Source: Myxococcota bacterium (GTDB taxonomy: Bacteria > Myxococcota_A > UBA9160 > SMWR01). Taken from it: a stretch of DNA of 64,000 nt. Each line of letters opens with the position of its first letter. Position 1 is the stretch's first letter. Under the pieces are notes generated by a model, which saw nothing but the letters and a program-made list of their open reading frames with translations, did no database searches and was not told where the DNA came from. The translations under genes were made by a program, and so were the position numbers. Location: the NCBI GenBank assembly GCA_022447545.1, contig JAKVBI010000011.1, forward strand, positions 316,398 to 380,397. Direction: 5' to 3'. Shown piece by piece: positions 17,888 to 26,816 of this stretch.

Positions 17888-18757
17888 TCAGCCCATCTTC
17901 CCAATGACGTCATCGCCAAAGCGGCGAACTCCGTCGACCCGGTCTGCCAATTTCGTGGTCATGCCGTGGTAGAGCACCCAGGGCATGCTCAGCAGATGAG
18001 TGACGCCGAGATCCTCACAGCGCCGGTAGCCGTCCATGTCACCGGCATCGCTCGGACTCGCCATGATGTCGAAGGGCAGGTGCTCGCGACCGTACTCGCG
18101 CCTGTAGGTGTGAATCTTCTCGATGCACTCAGCGATCTCCGCTGTGGTCTGAAGATCGCTCAGCCATCCATCACCGAGTCGGGCAGCCCGACGCAGCGCA
18201 GCCTCTGAGATTCCTCCCACCCAAATCGGAATGCGCGCACTCGGTGCGGGCGACATCTCCAGACGGTCGAAATCGTAGAAGTCACCATGATGCTCGACCA
18301 TCTCACCCGTCCACAATTTCCGCATGACCTCGACCATTTCGTCGGTCCGCCGTCCCCGGGTTCGAAAATCCTGCCCCACCAGTTCGAACTCGACGTTCGA
18401 CCAACCGACCCCCACCGTCAGCGTGACACGATCCTGCGACAGGACTGCAGCCGTCGAGATGGACTTCGCCGCCATGAACACATTCCGCATGGGCAGCACG
18501 AAGACGTTGGTGTTGAACCTCAGTCGACGGGTGACACTCGACAGGGCTCCGATGGTCACCCAGGGATCGGGCCAGGGGGTAAAAGCCTCCCAGCGGCGTG
18601 AGCCGTCCTCGGTATAGGGATACGGGGTATCGAGGGTTTCGGGGTGAACCACATGGTCCGAGAACGAAATGGCCGTCCAACCGGACTCATCGGCCGCTAC
18701 AGCGATGTCTCGTAGCTGGCCGGGATCGATGAAGGAAGCGGCGATAGTGAATTTCAA
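17888..18757 (-). CDS. LLM class flavin-dependent oxidoreductase (F420-type)
   Basis: A 289-residue protein starting with TTG 18757, seven bases after GGAG. It shows the luciferase-like pattern: WTAISFSDHVVHPETLDTPYPY, RFNTNVFVLPMRN, LTVGVGWSNVEFELVGQDFRTRGRRTDE and IPIWVGGISEAALRRAARLGDGW. The GVGW..EF and TRGRRTDE stretches are common in the F420-linked subgroup often annotated 'TIGR03619-like', but FMN use cannot be excluded. It ends the minus-strand run that begins with the CoA-transferase; the Nudix gene stops 31 bp upstream of it. Confidence 0.9.
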   Translation of the reverse strand: MKFTIAASFIDPGQLRDIAVAADESGWTAISFSDHVVHPETLDTPYPYTEDGSRRWEAFTPWPDPWVTIGALSSVTRRLRFNTNVFVLPMRNVFMAAKSISTAAVLSQDRVTLTVGVGWSNVEFELVGQDFRTRGRRTDEMVEVMRKLWTGEMVEHHGDFYDFDRLEMSPAPSARIPIWVGGISEAALRRAARLGDGWLSDLQTTAEIAECIEKIHTYRREYGREHLPFDIMASPSDAGDMDGYRRCEDLGVTHLLSMPWVLYHGMTTKLADRVDGVRRFGDDVIGKMG

Positions 18758-18788
18758 GACGGCTCCAGGCTCGAGGGTTCAACGGCGC

Positions 18789-19529
18789 TCACGCGCCCCG
18801 TTCGTAACGCCAGTCGGTATCCAGCATCCACAATCGATGGCGAGCACCGGGGAGATCAGCATCTCCCGCTTCGTAGCCCGCATCGCCGTGCCACATGGCC
18901 ACCACTCCGCCCTCCACGGGCGCCACACGTGTCGAATAGGCCTCGGGCTCGCGGGCACGGGTCGCCGTCATGGCCTGGGCCACGTCGGCGTGGCGCGAGA
19001 GTTCGTTTAGCGTGACCCAGGTCGGAGGGGCCAATTCGATTTCATTGGCGTCCCGGCGAACCAACGCATCGGCAGGCCGCATCCACGCACTGTCGTGAAT
19101 CTCACCGTCGTCGATGATGACCTTCCCGGCGGGCGCCGGGGCAATGAAGAACCAGGTCATGAAGCGCTTCGGTGTAATGGGCGGTGGCTCCCAGTGTGAG
19201 AATGTTGCCAGGCTCTCTTCGTCGATGCGCAGGCCCGCCTCCTCCTGGGCCTCACGTACGGCGGCCCGACGGCTTGCGGCCAGCAAATCCCCGTCATCCC
19301 GCCAATCTTCGGGATCCAGACGCCCACCCGGAAACACCCACATGCCTCCAACGAAATCGAGTTTCGAGTTTCGGCGCAGCATCAGGGTCTCGAGTCCATC
19401 TTCGGTGTCTCGCACGAGGATCACCGTCGCCGCCTGACGAACCTCCGGCGTGGTGCCCTTGGCGGCCTGAGCATGACGACGGAAGCGCTCTTCGAAGGAC
19501 TCCCGCTTCGACCCTTTTGCATCACTCAT
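18789..19529 (-). CDS. Nudix hydrolase
   Basis: A 246-residue protein. ATG 19529 is chosen because it overlaps the stop of the preceding gene by eight bases (ATGAGTGA), giving translational coupling. The Nudix box runs from GGRLDPEDW to AAVREAQEEAGLRI, with the REUXEEXGU core intact; the insert between the glycine and the helix is longer than usual, as in NUDT19/acyl-CoA-type members. The segment VILVRDTEDGLETLMLRR opens the domain. Given the CoA-metabolic neighbours, CoA or acyl-CoA pyrophosphate hydrolysis is plausible but not shown. Confidence 0.9.
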   Translation of the reverse strand: MSDAKGSKRESFEERFRRHAQAAKGTTPEVRQAATVILVRDTEDGLETLMLRRNSKLDFVGGMWVFPGGRLDPEDWRDDGDLLAASRRAAVREAQEEAGLRIDEESLATFSHWEPPPITPKRFMTWFFIAPAPAGKVIIDDGEIHDSAWMRPADALVRRDANEIELAPPTWVTLNELSRHADVAQAMTATRAREPEAYSTRVAPVEGGVVAMWHGDAGYEAGDADLPGARHRLWMLDTDWRYERGA

Positions 19530-19878
19530 CAAACACCTGCCTCGCCACCTCCATGGCGCGTACCGCCGCGGGAAAGCCCGCATACATCCCACAGTGCAGG
19601 ATCGTCTCGCAGATCTCCTCCTGGGTCAGACCATTTTTGATTCCCAGTCCGATGTGGACGGCCAACTCCTCGGGCCGTGACAAGGCCGTGAGCACGGAGA
19701 TGGTGGCCAGGCTTCGGCGAGCCGGGTCGATGCCGGGGCGGGACCAGATGGACGAACCCGTGTCGAGGATGATCCGGGTGAAATCTTCGCGAATGGCGTC
19801 CGGCGCGGCGAACTGCTCTACCACCTCGCGACCCTCCTGCCTGCCCCGCTCAGCATCCGGCTTGGGCGTTTCGGCCAT
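19522..19878 (-). CDS. Carboxymuconolactone decarboxylase family protein
   Basis: A 118-residue protein from ATG 19878, with AGGAGGGG before it. The domain spans most of the chain: RRSLATISVLTAL, ELAVHIGLGIKNGLTQEEI and ETILHCGMYAGFPAAVRAM. The HCGMYAGFP region is that of PcaC-like decarboxylases rather than the CxxC peroxidase type (AhpD), since only one cysteine is near it. It overlaps the Nudix gene by eight bases. A ring-cleavage product or peroxide may be its substrate. Confidence 0.9.
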   Translation of the reverse strand: MAETPKPDAERGRQEGREVVEQFAAPDAIREDFTRIILDTGSSIWSRPGIDPARRSLATISVLTALSRPEELAVHIGLGIKNGLTQEEICETILHCGMYAGFPAAVRAMEVARQVFDE

Positions 19879-19980
19879 GTCGCTCCCCTCCTGCCTGCCG
19901 GGCAAAAGCGCCCGCTGGGGCGACCCTACAGAGGCACCTCGCCGCTGACAAGGAGGCGTCTGCATCCGCGATCAGCGAAC

Positions 19981-20961
19981 TCAGTCGGCGTTGGCCTGAA
20001 AGAACTTCCAGATCTCGCGAGCGGCGTAGACGTCTGCGTTGGTCGCACCCAGCAACTTCGGCATCTGCTGCAGCGGATGGGGCACCGTGTGTCCCCCTCC
20101 CACGATGTGATAGAGCACGACTTCCTCTCGGCCGGATTCACTCCAACGCGTCACCTCCACGTGAGAGTCATCGTCCGAGCTGCGATCCGGCAGGCGCACA
20201 CGTTCGGGCTCACCCATGTGCCCTGCCAGGTCTCGCCAATAGTCGATCGTCTCCCGGGTCGAAAGCACCTGGCCCCGATCCCCGAAGATCCCATACAACG
20301 CCACGCGCCCACCCTCGTCGGGGTTCATGGGATCTTTGCTGCCGTTCATCAACAGAACGGACTCAGCCCGCCCGGAATGCCGACAGTCGAAATTCTCTGG
20401 CGCGGGGAGATTGGCCACCACCGGTGCCACTGCACGCACCAGATCCGGCGCCTCGAGGGCCAGCCGAAAGGCCATCTGTCCCCCATTGGAGACCCCAGTC
20501 GCATAGACACGAGTGCGATCTGCGCCCCGTTCCTCGACCAGTCGATCGACCAATGCCGACAAGAAACCCACGTCGTCCACGTCGAGTTCATTGGCCGCGT
20601 AGGGGGCTTCCGCGCGGCAATCGTTCCAGTGCGACTCGACCCCCGCCGGATAGACGGCCAGGAAACCGAACTCGTCCGCCAGCCGATCGAACTCATAGGA
20701 CATCATCGAGCGGGCCTGCATGGCATTCCCCTGAGACCCGTGAAGCACCAGAACGATGGGAGTCGGCTGGTCGCGGACCACGGGCTCATACACCAGAAAA
20801 TTCCTCTCGCGTCCGGCGTGCAGAAGCGATCCCGCGTCGACAGTTCCCTTCAGGACGGGCAGAGGCGCCTCCGAGAACTGGAGATACCGCGAAGCCAGCA
20901 GAATCAGACCACCACCCACCAACAGCAACCCGAGCGCCAACCGCAGCCAACCCGATCTCAC
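19981..20961 (-). CDS. PHB-depolymerase/LpqC-type esterase, membrane-anchored
   Basis: A 326-residue alpha/beta hydrolase. GTG 20961 is chosen because it forms a GTGA overlap with the stop of the APC gene; the frame itself is open to 21174. Residues 1-25 (LRLALGLLLVGGGLILLASR) are a signal anchor. The serine nucleophile is in GVSNGGQMAF, the oxyanion loop in VLVLHGSQGN, and the histidine in GGGHTVPHP close to the C-terminus, as in feruloyl esterase and polyhydroxybutyrate depolymerase relatives. It is likely periplasmic, facing the polar ester of an imported substrate, and is coupled to a permease. Confidence 0.88.
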   Translation of the reverse strand: MRSGWLRLALGLLLVGGGLILLASRYLQFSEAPLPVLKGTVDAGSLLHAGRERNFLVYEPVVRDQPTPIVLVLHGSQGNAMQARSMMSYEFDRLADEFGFLAVYPAGVESHWNDCRAEAPYAANELDVDDVGFLSALVDRLVEERGADRTRVYATGVSNGGQMAFRLALEAPDLVRAVAPVVANLPAPENFDCRHSGRAESVLLMNGSKDPMNPDEGGRVALYGIFGDRGQVLSTRETIDYWRDLAGHMGEPERVRLPDRSSDDDSHVEVTRWSESGREEVVLYHIVGGGHTVPHPLQQMPKLLGATNADVYAAREIWKFFQANAD

Positions 20962-22316
20962 GTTTCGTGCCCCCCCCGCCCACGTAGTAAGAACAAGGCT
21001 CCCCCCACCGCCACTGTCAGGAGCGCCAACAGGGACTCGGTGGGGCGCCCCTGGAAGGCCCAGACCATCGTCCAACCCGTTACGACGAGGTAGAAGATCG
21101 GCGTCACCGGGTAGCCCCAGGTGCGAAACGGCCTCACGCGATCGGGCATCCGGAAACGCAGCACGATCACGCAAGACACAGCCAGGGAAGAAAACAGAGC
21201 CAGGGTGAAACCGGCGTACTGCTGGATCTGGTCGACGGTGCCGGTCACGACGATCAACGAAGTCACGACGCCCTGGGCGAGCAACGCTGTGGTCGGAACC
21301 CCGGACGATCGACTGGTGCGCGCAAACGCCGCCAGGGCCGGCACATCCCGGCCCAGAGCAAAGGACACCCGAGGGCCCGCCACCGTCATCGCCGATGCCG
21401 ATGCAAGCAGTGAAATCACCAGGACTCCAGTGACGAGACCCACGCCCAGGGGTCCGAACAGCGCTTCGGCCGCGACCACGCCGACATCGACCCGGCCAGC
21501 GAGAGTCGAGACATCGGCACCGTAGAAATAGACGGCATTGAGGGCCAGGTACAAAAGCACCACGATCCCAGTACCGAGCAACAGAGCACGTGGAAGATTG
21601 CGCTGCGGAGTTTCGATCTCACTCGCCACGTAGGCGGCTGCGTTCCATCCCGAGTAGCAGAACATCACGAAGATCAGCGAGGTCGCAAAGGCCGGCAGAG
21701 TCGGCGACACACCGGTACTGGTGCGCGTGAAATGCGCGACGTCTCCCTGTCCAAAAACCGCGGCACCCAGCACGATGGCCACGATGCCGAGCACCTTGAG
21801 CAGTGTGACTAGGTCGTTGAAGCGGAACCCCCCGCCGCGCAGGTGAATCGCCGTCAGCCCCCAGACGAACACGAGAGCAGCGGCGTCGCTCGTCCCAAAG
21901 TTGCCAAGCAATGCCCGGTCATCGCCCAGCACGGGCATGAAGACAGCCAGGTATGCGACCAGAGCTTTCACGGCTGCGGCAATGGGGGCCGGGAAGCCGG
22001 CTACGAAGGACACAAAGGCGCTCATGAAACCGAACAGACGACCGTAGGTCTCGCGCAGATAGACGTACTCGGCGCCGGCCTCCGGGTAGAGGGCTCCAAG
22101 CTCGCCGTAACACAGGGCCCCGCAGTAGGCGAGTACCCCTCCCAGGATCCAGAGCGCAAAAATCGCGGCGGGGTCGCCGAGCTCAGCCGCCTGAAAGCCC
22201 GTCGTCGTAAAGATTCCTGCCCCGATGATGTTGGCCACCACCAGCGCCGTGGCGGTACGCAGTCCGACGCGAGCCGAGAGATCATTGCCCGCGGAATCGC
22301 TCGTGACGTCAGACAT
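20958..22316 (-). CDS. APC superfamily amino acid/amine permease
   Basis: A 452-residue integral membrane protein with about 12 hydrophobic segments. The first contains NIIGAGIFTTTGFQ, the GxG(I)F signature of the APC fold where the substrate carboxyl or amine binds. GELGALYPEAGAEYVYLRETYG and FCYSGWNAAAYVASEIETPQRNLPRALL are also typical. It is a secondary transporter, probably for an amino acid or amine, with proton or exchange coupling. It shares a GTGA overlap with the following esterase and starts 54 bp after the amidohydrolase stop. Confidence 0.93.
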   Translation of the reverse strand: MSDVTSDSAGNDLSARVGLRTATALVVANIIGAGIFTTTGFQAAELGDPAAIFALWILGGVLAYCGALCYGELGALYPEAGAEYVYLRETYGRLFGFMSAFVSFVAGFPAPIAAAVKALVAYLAVFMPVLGDDRALLGNFGTSDAAALVFVWGLTAIHLRGGGFRFNDLVTLLKVLGIVAIVLGAAVFGQGDVAHFTRTSTGVSPTLPAFATSLIFVMFCYSGWNAAAYVASEIETPQRNLPRALLLGTGIVVLLYLALNAVYFYGADVSTLAGRVDVGVVAAEALFGPLGVGLVTGVLVISLLASASAMTVAGPRVSFALGRDVPALAAFARTSRSSGVPTTALLAQGVVTSLIVVTGTVDQIQQYAGFTLALFSSLAVSCVIVLRFRMPDRVRPFRTWGYPVTPIFYLVVTGWTMVWAFQGRPTESLLALLTVAVGGALFLLRGRGGHET

Positions 22317-22370
22317 GCGTGCCTAGGCTAGCCGTTCAGAGGCTCCCGGACCTCGAACTTTCCTGCCGGC

Positions 22371-23807
22371 TCACGGCGCCGCCTCACTGCGATGCCACAC
22401 CATTGCGCCATCACACCAGGTGGCCTCGACGTGCTGGCTGGAGAGATCCTCCCGAGCCACGCGCCAGGGCACGTCGAGCAGACACAGATCCGCGCGCGCC
22501 CCCACCTCGAGGGACCGAGGCGCGCCCCCCGGCTGGCCGGGCGGCGTGGTGAACAGAGCCAGGGCCCGCTCGGGAGTCAGACCTTCTGCCGTTCCCATCG
22601 CCACCCCACTCTCGGTACGGCGGTCCACGGCGGCGGCAACGGCAATCCATGGATCCGGCTTTCCGAAGGGCGCATCCGTCCCACCCCCGAGCGGGATTCC
22701 AGCGTCCAGAAAGCCCCGACAGCGGTAGAGCCAGGCGAGATCCCGCGCCTCCACATCGCGACGGTAGGCATCGCCGCGCTCCCGAATAAAATGGGGCTGA
22801 GTGACGACGGTGATTGGAAGCCTCGCCAACTGCTCCACCAATTCGGGAGGTGTGACCGCCGCATGCTCGATGCGGTCTCCGGACCCAGTCCCTGCCGCCG
22901 CCAGGGCCACCACGGCGAGTACCAGCTCGGCCCGGGTGACACAGTGAATGGCCACGCTTCGCTCGGCGGCATGAGCACGGACAATCTCTCGAGTCAGCTC
23001 GTCGACGTCAGGCAGGCGAGCATCGTCGAGAACGAGCTTCACGGCTCCGCGTTCCACCCGGGAATGGGATGGCGCGGGCAATGTATGACGTCCCATCACC
23101 CGCAGCCGCTGGGGAAGTGCACCACAGACGACAGCCGCCACCAGGGCATCGAGTTCACGGGTGTCGTTGTCCACCGTTGCATCGGTGAGGCCCGTAACGC
23201 CGAAGCTCGCCAGGCGCCGACCCACCTTCGATAGATCCGGTGGGGTCCGCGCCCCCAGCCGATCGCGAAGCCACGCATCCATTCGCCACAAGCGCCCGTT
23301 GGGCTCCCCATTCGCGTCGCGCTCGACGCCCGCAGGTGCATTGCCCGAGCCAATCCCGACTCGCGCCAACCCCACGCTGTTGAGCACCCACAGAGCCCCC
23401 CCGCGGTGTTGAACGCGCAGCGGCCGGTCGGCCACCCAGGTATCCAGCGTCTTGCGATCGAGAACCCCCGCGACACTCTCGTGGTAGCCGATACCGCGCA
23501 GCCACCCCCTCGGCCCCCCAGACTCACGAGCCGCAGTCGCCAGACCCTTGGCCAGCTGCGCGGCGTCTTGCACCTGGGGAGGGCCACAGAGCACTGAACT
23601 CTCCACCGTTGCCAGGGCAAACAGGTGGAGGTGATGATCGTGCAGTCCGGGCAACAACGCCCCGCCCGAGGCATCGATCCCCCCGTCCCCCTCCCCCCCG
23701 AGACCCGGCTTGGACACTTGGCTGGGCTCGATACTGGCAATGTGTGCGCCCTCGATGCGCACGTCACAGGGCCCCCGGCCGGGCAACTCGGCACGCCGAA
23801 TCAACAA
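22371..23807 (-). CDS. Amidohydrolase family protein (YtcJ-like)
   Basis: A 478-residue metal-dependent hydrolase. It starts with TTG at 23807, or the next codon TTG, inside a TTGTTGA junction with the CoA-transferase stop; there is no ATG option. The composite N-terminal beta-sandwich (RIEGAHIASIEPS) leads to GLHDHHLHL, the HxH metal site. Later ligands appear in HCVTRAEL, IEHAAVTPPEL and GGGTDAPFGKPDPW. The shape is that of the YtcJ group, which includes exoenzyme-regulating and D-aminoacyl-type hydrolases. Translational coupling with the CoA-transferase argues for one pathway. Confidence 0.88.
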   Translation of the reverse strand: MLIRRAELPGRGPCDVRIEGAHIASIEPSQVSKPGLGGEGDGGIDASGGALLPGLHDHHLHLFALATVESSVLCGPPQVQDAAQLAKGLATAARESGGPRGWLRGIGYHESVAGVLDRKTLDTWVADRPLRVQHRGGALWVLNSVGLARVGIGSGNAPAGVERDANGEPNGRLWRMDAWLRDRLGARTPPDLSKVGRRLASFGVTGLTDATVDNDTRELDALVAAVVCGALPQRLRVMGRHTLPAPSHSRVERGAVKLVLDDARLPDVDELTREIVRAHAAERSVAIHCVTRAELVLAVVALAAAGTGSGDRIEHAAVTPPELVEQLARLPITVVTQPHFIRERGDAYRRDVEARDLAWLYRCRGFLDAGIPLGGGTDAPFGKPDPWIAVAAAVDRRTESGVAMGTAEGLTPERALALFTTPPGQPGGAPRSLEVGARADLCLLDVPWRVAREDLSSQHVEATWCDGAMVWHRSEAAP

Positions 23808-25279
23808 GGTTTCTCGATCTCCTCCAGGACGCGCTGGGTATCGCTTCCCAGCTGACGCGCCGGTGCCCCCAGGGTTCTTCCTCTGGGTGGCTTCACTCTC
23901 ACCCGCTCACCCCCCGCCCGCACCTCATGGCCGCCATCGTCGAGGGCCTCCACGAAAGCAGCCCGACGCGCAGCCGGGTGCTCGGGCTCGAAGGCCAGCG
24001 CGTGGGCCACCACATCCCGCAGGTTCACATCGAGGAGTCCACCGCGGCCCGCGCGAACACAGGCCAACACGGCCACCGCGGCATGGAGCCCCGTGAGCGG
24101 ATCGGCCAGAGCATCGCCGAAGAACACCGGGGAAACGTCCGGATTCTCGGGCCAGGACATGCCGGCATCCACTGCTGCATCATCCCCCAGAGCAACCCAA
24201 CCCCCTTTGGGCTCGCGTCGACCGTAACCAGTGATGCTGAGCCAGAGCCGACCACGCCCGGTGCCAGCAAACGCCTCGGCCGCCACACCCAGCTGACGAA
24301 GCGCACGTGGACGCGCGCTTTCCACCACCACATCCGCGCTGTCGATCAGAGCGCGAAGGGCGGCCAGATCCGACGCGTCGCCAAAGTCCAGAGCCACGGA
24401 TTCCTTCCCCCCGTTGAGGAGTTCGAAGAAGGCGGGCGCCCCCCTGCGGGCACCATCGGGACGTGTGCGGCTCTCGAGCTTGATCACTCGCGCACCGGCG
24501 AGACGTAGCAACTGAGTGCACAGAGGCCCCGCCCAGAGTGAACTCAGGTCGATCACACGGAGGGGGCGCTCTCGGACCCCGAATCGGGGTGGCCCTGAAG
24601 TCCACCGCAACCAATCCACGGGGCCCGCCTCCGGTGGTCTGACCCGTGCTGCGGGAAGCCCGAGCAGGCGGGCCCGCTCCAGCAACTCCGCGCAACTGCG
24701 TTGGGACACCCGCCCAGCGAGCGCGTCCCAGCGTCGGTCTTCGCCAGACAAAACGGGCGGCAATTCACCGAGCTCATCCGCCAGCCAAGCCGGCAGGCAG
24801 GACCAATCGTCTTCGCGTGGGAGGCCGAGTGCAAGCCAGCCGTCCGCGACCTTCAGCAACCGGCAACCGCCCCCGGGCGACACCCTTCCCCGGCGCGTCA
24901 ATCCCGTCAGGGCGGCCCGTTCACCCAGCAAAGCGGCACCGTCCAGGTCGGCCAGAGCCCTCCCACCCAGTGCGCCCAGCGCCTGAGCCGCACCGGCCGC
25001 ACACGCTGCAACGGGCCCCGGCGCCAGACGCGGCGGACCCCCCTGGGATCCGCTGAGCCACATGGCTCCCGAGCGCGCCCAGACAATGGCCGGATGAAGA
25101 ATCGAGGCGGCCTTGGCAATGGGCGGTGCGAGTTCCACCTCCGCCCCCAGGCTCCGAAGCAGCCAGACCGCGTAATCGGCCGAGGCACCCTCGCCGGCGT
25201 GGGTGAACCGGTGACCCTCGAGAGGCCCGGGGTGCGGAACCGCGCTGGGTGAATGGGAGTGGCTGGGGGCACTGACCAC
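23801..25279 (-). CDS. CaiB/BaiF-type CoA-transferase, with degenerate N-terminal half
   Basis: A 492-residue protein starting at GTG 25279. Residues from about 235 on hold a family III CoA-transferase domain: LRVIDLSSLWAGPLCTQLLRLAGARVIKLES, ELLNGGKESVALDF, and GRGGLLDVNLRDV, whose Asp fits the catalytic aspartate that forms the anhydride with CoA. The first 230 residues contain a shortened Ala-rich copy (DYAVWLLRSLGAEVELAPP) without catalytic residues, so the gene appears to descend from a double-domain form. It leads the minus-strand operon; 138 bp separate it from the divergent LLM gene. Confidence 0.85.
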   Translation of the reverse strand: MVSAPSHSHSPSAVPHPGPLEGHRFTHAGEGASADYAVWLLRSLGAEVELAPPIAKAASILHPAIVWARSGAMWLSGSQGGPPRLAPGPVAACAAGAAQALGALGGRALADLDGAALLGERAALTGLTRRGRVSPGGGCRLLKVADGWLALGLPREDDWSCLPAWLADELGELPPVLSGEDRRWDALAGRVSQRSCAELLERARLLGLPAARVRPPEAGPVDWLRWTSGPPRFGVRERPLRVIDLSSLWAGPLCTQLLRLAGARVIKLESRTRPDGARRGAPAFFELLNGGKESVALDFGDASDLAALRALIDSADVVVESARPRALRQLGVAAEAFAGTGRGRLWLSITGYGRREPKGGWVALGDDAAVDAGMSWPENPDVSPVFFGDALADPLTGLHAAVAVLACVRAGRGGLLDVNLRDVVAHALAFEPEHPAARRAAFVEALDDGGHEVRAGGERVRVKPPRGRTLGAPARQLGSDTQRVLEEIEKPC

Positions 25280-25417
25280 GTCATGCCTCGGTGCGAACCC
25301 GCTGAGTGAGTCGCGTTGGAGTCAGAGTACACCGGAGAACTCGCACAGCGCGCGCTCTATGCCTCTCCCGACCGGGCAGTGATTGCCCTACCCTGCGGCC
25401 CGTTCAAGGAGGCACAC

Positions 25418-26365
25418 ATGAACCCCCTCGTCCTCGAGACCGACCTGCGCTGTGGCATGGTGCTCGGCGGTGGCAGTCGCGAGCAGGTACTCGACGTCGC
25501 TCCTCGAATCGAAGCGGCCGGTTTCGACTCGATGTGGGTGGGCGATCACGTCAGCTTCCACATTCCGATCGTGGACGCTCTGACCCTGCTGACCTTCGCC
25601 TCTGCGATTACTGAGACCATCCGAATCGGTACAGCCGTGTACCTGCTCCCACTGCGCCACCCCACGACGTCCGCCAAAGTCATCTCCAGCCTGGATGTAT
25701 TGTCGGGCGGCCGCCTCGCACTGGGGGTAGGCGTAGGCGGAGAGTTTCCCCCCGAGTTCAGGGCCACGGGCGTGCCTCTCGCCGAACGCGGCAGTCGGGC
25801 CGACGAGGCCATCGAGATCATGCGACGCCTGTGGACGGAAGACGGGGTCGAGCACAAGGGGCGCCATTTCGAGCTGGGCCCCATCTCCATCGATCCCAAG
25901 CCCATCAAGGCCGGCGGACCGCCAATCCTCGTAGGAGGCCGCAAGGAACCCTCCATGCGCCGGGCTGGACGCCTCGGGGACGGTTACATCTCCCACATGT
26001 GCTCTCCCGAGTTCTTCGCCGACAACCTGAAACAGATCGCGCACCACGCCAGCGAAGCCGGTCGGCGGGATGTCCCCTTCGAGACGAGTTGCTTCATCTT
26101 CACCGTGGTCGACAATGACTATGAGGCCGCCCACGAGCGAGCGTCACAGATGCTGGGTCGGATCTACAACACGGATTTCCGGGAGGCCTCGAAGAAATAC
26201 TGCCTGTTGGGCAAGGCCGAAGACTGCCTGGAACAAATGCAACGATTCGTAGACGCAGGCGCCCGGCGCTTCATTCTTTCGCCGTTGATGGATGCCGACG
26301 CCGTGATCGAGCTGGGACAGAGCCAAATTCTGCCCGAACTCCAGAATCTGAGAATCCCAGCCTGA
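25418..26365 (+). CDS. LLM class flavin-dependent oxidoreductase
   Basis: A 315-residue protein. ATG 25418 follows AAGGAGG by five bases, and the open frame to 25316 is its promoter region. Segments FDSMWVGDHVSF, IRIGTAVYLLPLRHP, LALGVGVGGEFPPEF and PILVGGRKEPSMRRAGRLGDGYI define the family and match the other small LLM proteins of this window in spacing. It opens the plus-strand acyl-CoA cluster and probably acts on one of its substrates. Confidence 0.92.
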   Translation: MNPLVLETDLRCGMVLGGGSREQVLDVAPRIEAAGFDSMWVGDHVSFHIPIVDALTLLTFASAITETIRIGTAVYLLPLRHPTTSAKVISSLDVLSGGRLALGVGVGGEFPPEFRATGVPLAERGSRADEAIEIMRRLWTEDGVEHKGRHFELGPISIDPKPIKAGGPPILVGGRKEPSMRRAGRLGDGYISHMCSPEFFADNLKQIAHHASEAGRRDVPFETSCFIFTVVDNDYEAAHERASQMLGRIYNTDFREASKKYCLLGKAEDCLEQMQRFVDAGARRFILSPLMDADAVIELGQSQILPELQNLRIPA

Positions 26366-26421
26366 TCCCGTAAATGTCGTGCCCTCGAAGTGGCTGGGTT
26401 GAGATAAGATCCAGCGGCCTT

Positions 26422-26467
26422 ACCCCTTGGAGGGGTGATTTCTCATATGATGGTGCGCGGGCCCGCG
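26422..26467. promoter_or_regulatory. Cluster of three palindromes before the four-cysteine gene
   Basis: Within 46 bp lie ACCCCT-TGG-AGGGGT (26422-26436), TCATATGA (26444-26451) and CGCGGGCCCGCG (26456-26467), all exact. The first could be a weak terminator of the preceding gene, though no T-run follows. Together they fill the space between the LLM stop and the next ribosome site. Function unclear. Confidence 0.35.
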
Positions 26468-26497
26468 GGGTTCCCGTGAGATCGGAGGAGCCAGAAA

Positions 26498-26803
26498 ATG
26501 CCTCAATTCAATGCCGGTACTCGAATCAAAAGCGCGGTGTGCAGCTCGGAGCTGATGGTCATCGCAGCGCCGAAAAGTGACATCGACCTGCGCTGTGGCG
26601 GTGCCGCCGTCATCGACATGGGTGCGGATGCTGCGGGCGAGATCGACCCCCAGTTCAAGGACGGTTGTGCACTTGGGAAGCGATATGTAAGTGAAAACGG
26701 GGATGTTGAGCTCCTCTGCACGAAGCCGGGTGAGGGTTCTCTCTCCATCGGCGACGTGGGGCTCGCGATCAAAGAAGCCAAGCCCCTCCCCTCCTCCGAC
26801 TGA
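26498..26803 (+). CDS. Small four-cysteine protein of unknown function
   Basis: A 101-residue protein with a strong GGAGGAG site before ATG 26498. Cysteines are at 15, 33, 57 and 74 in VCSSEL, LRCGGAA, DGCALGKRY and LLCTKPGEG; the spread suggests a metal site or zinc-ribbon-like fold. It has no signal peptide. It sits 13 bp upstream of an acyl-CoA ligase. I believe similar small proteins occur near acyl-CoA synthetase genes in actinobacteria, but I cannot verify this here. No activity can be assigned. Confidence 0.7.
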   Translation: MPQFNAGTRIKSAVCSSELMVIAAPKSDIDLRCGGAAVIDMGADAAGEIDPQFKDGCALGKRYVSENGDVELLCTKPGEGSLSIGDVGLAIKEAKPLPSSD

Positions 26804-26816
26804 TCGGACCCAGACC

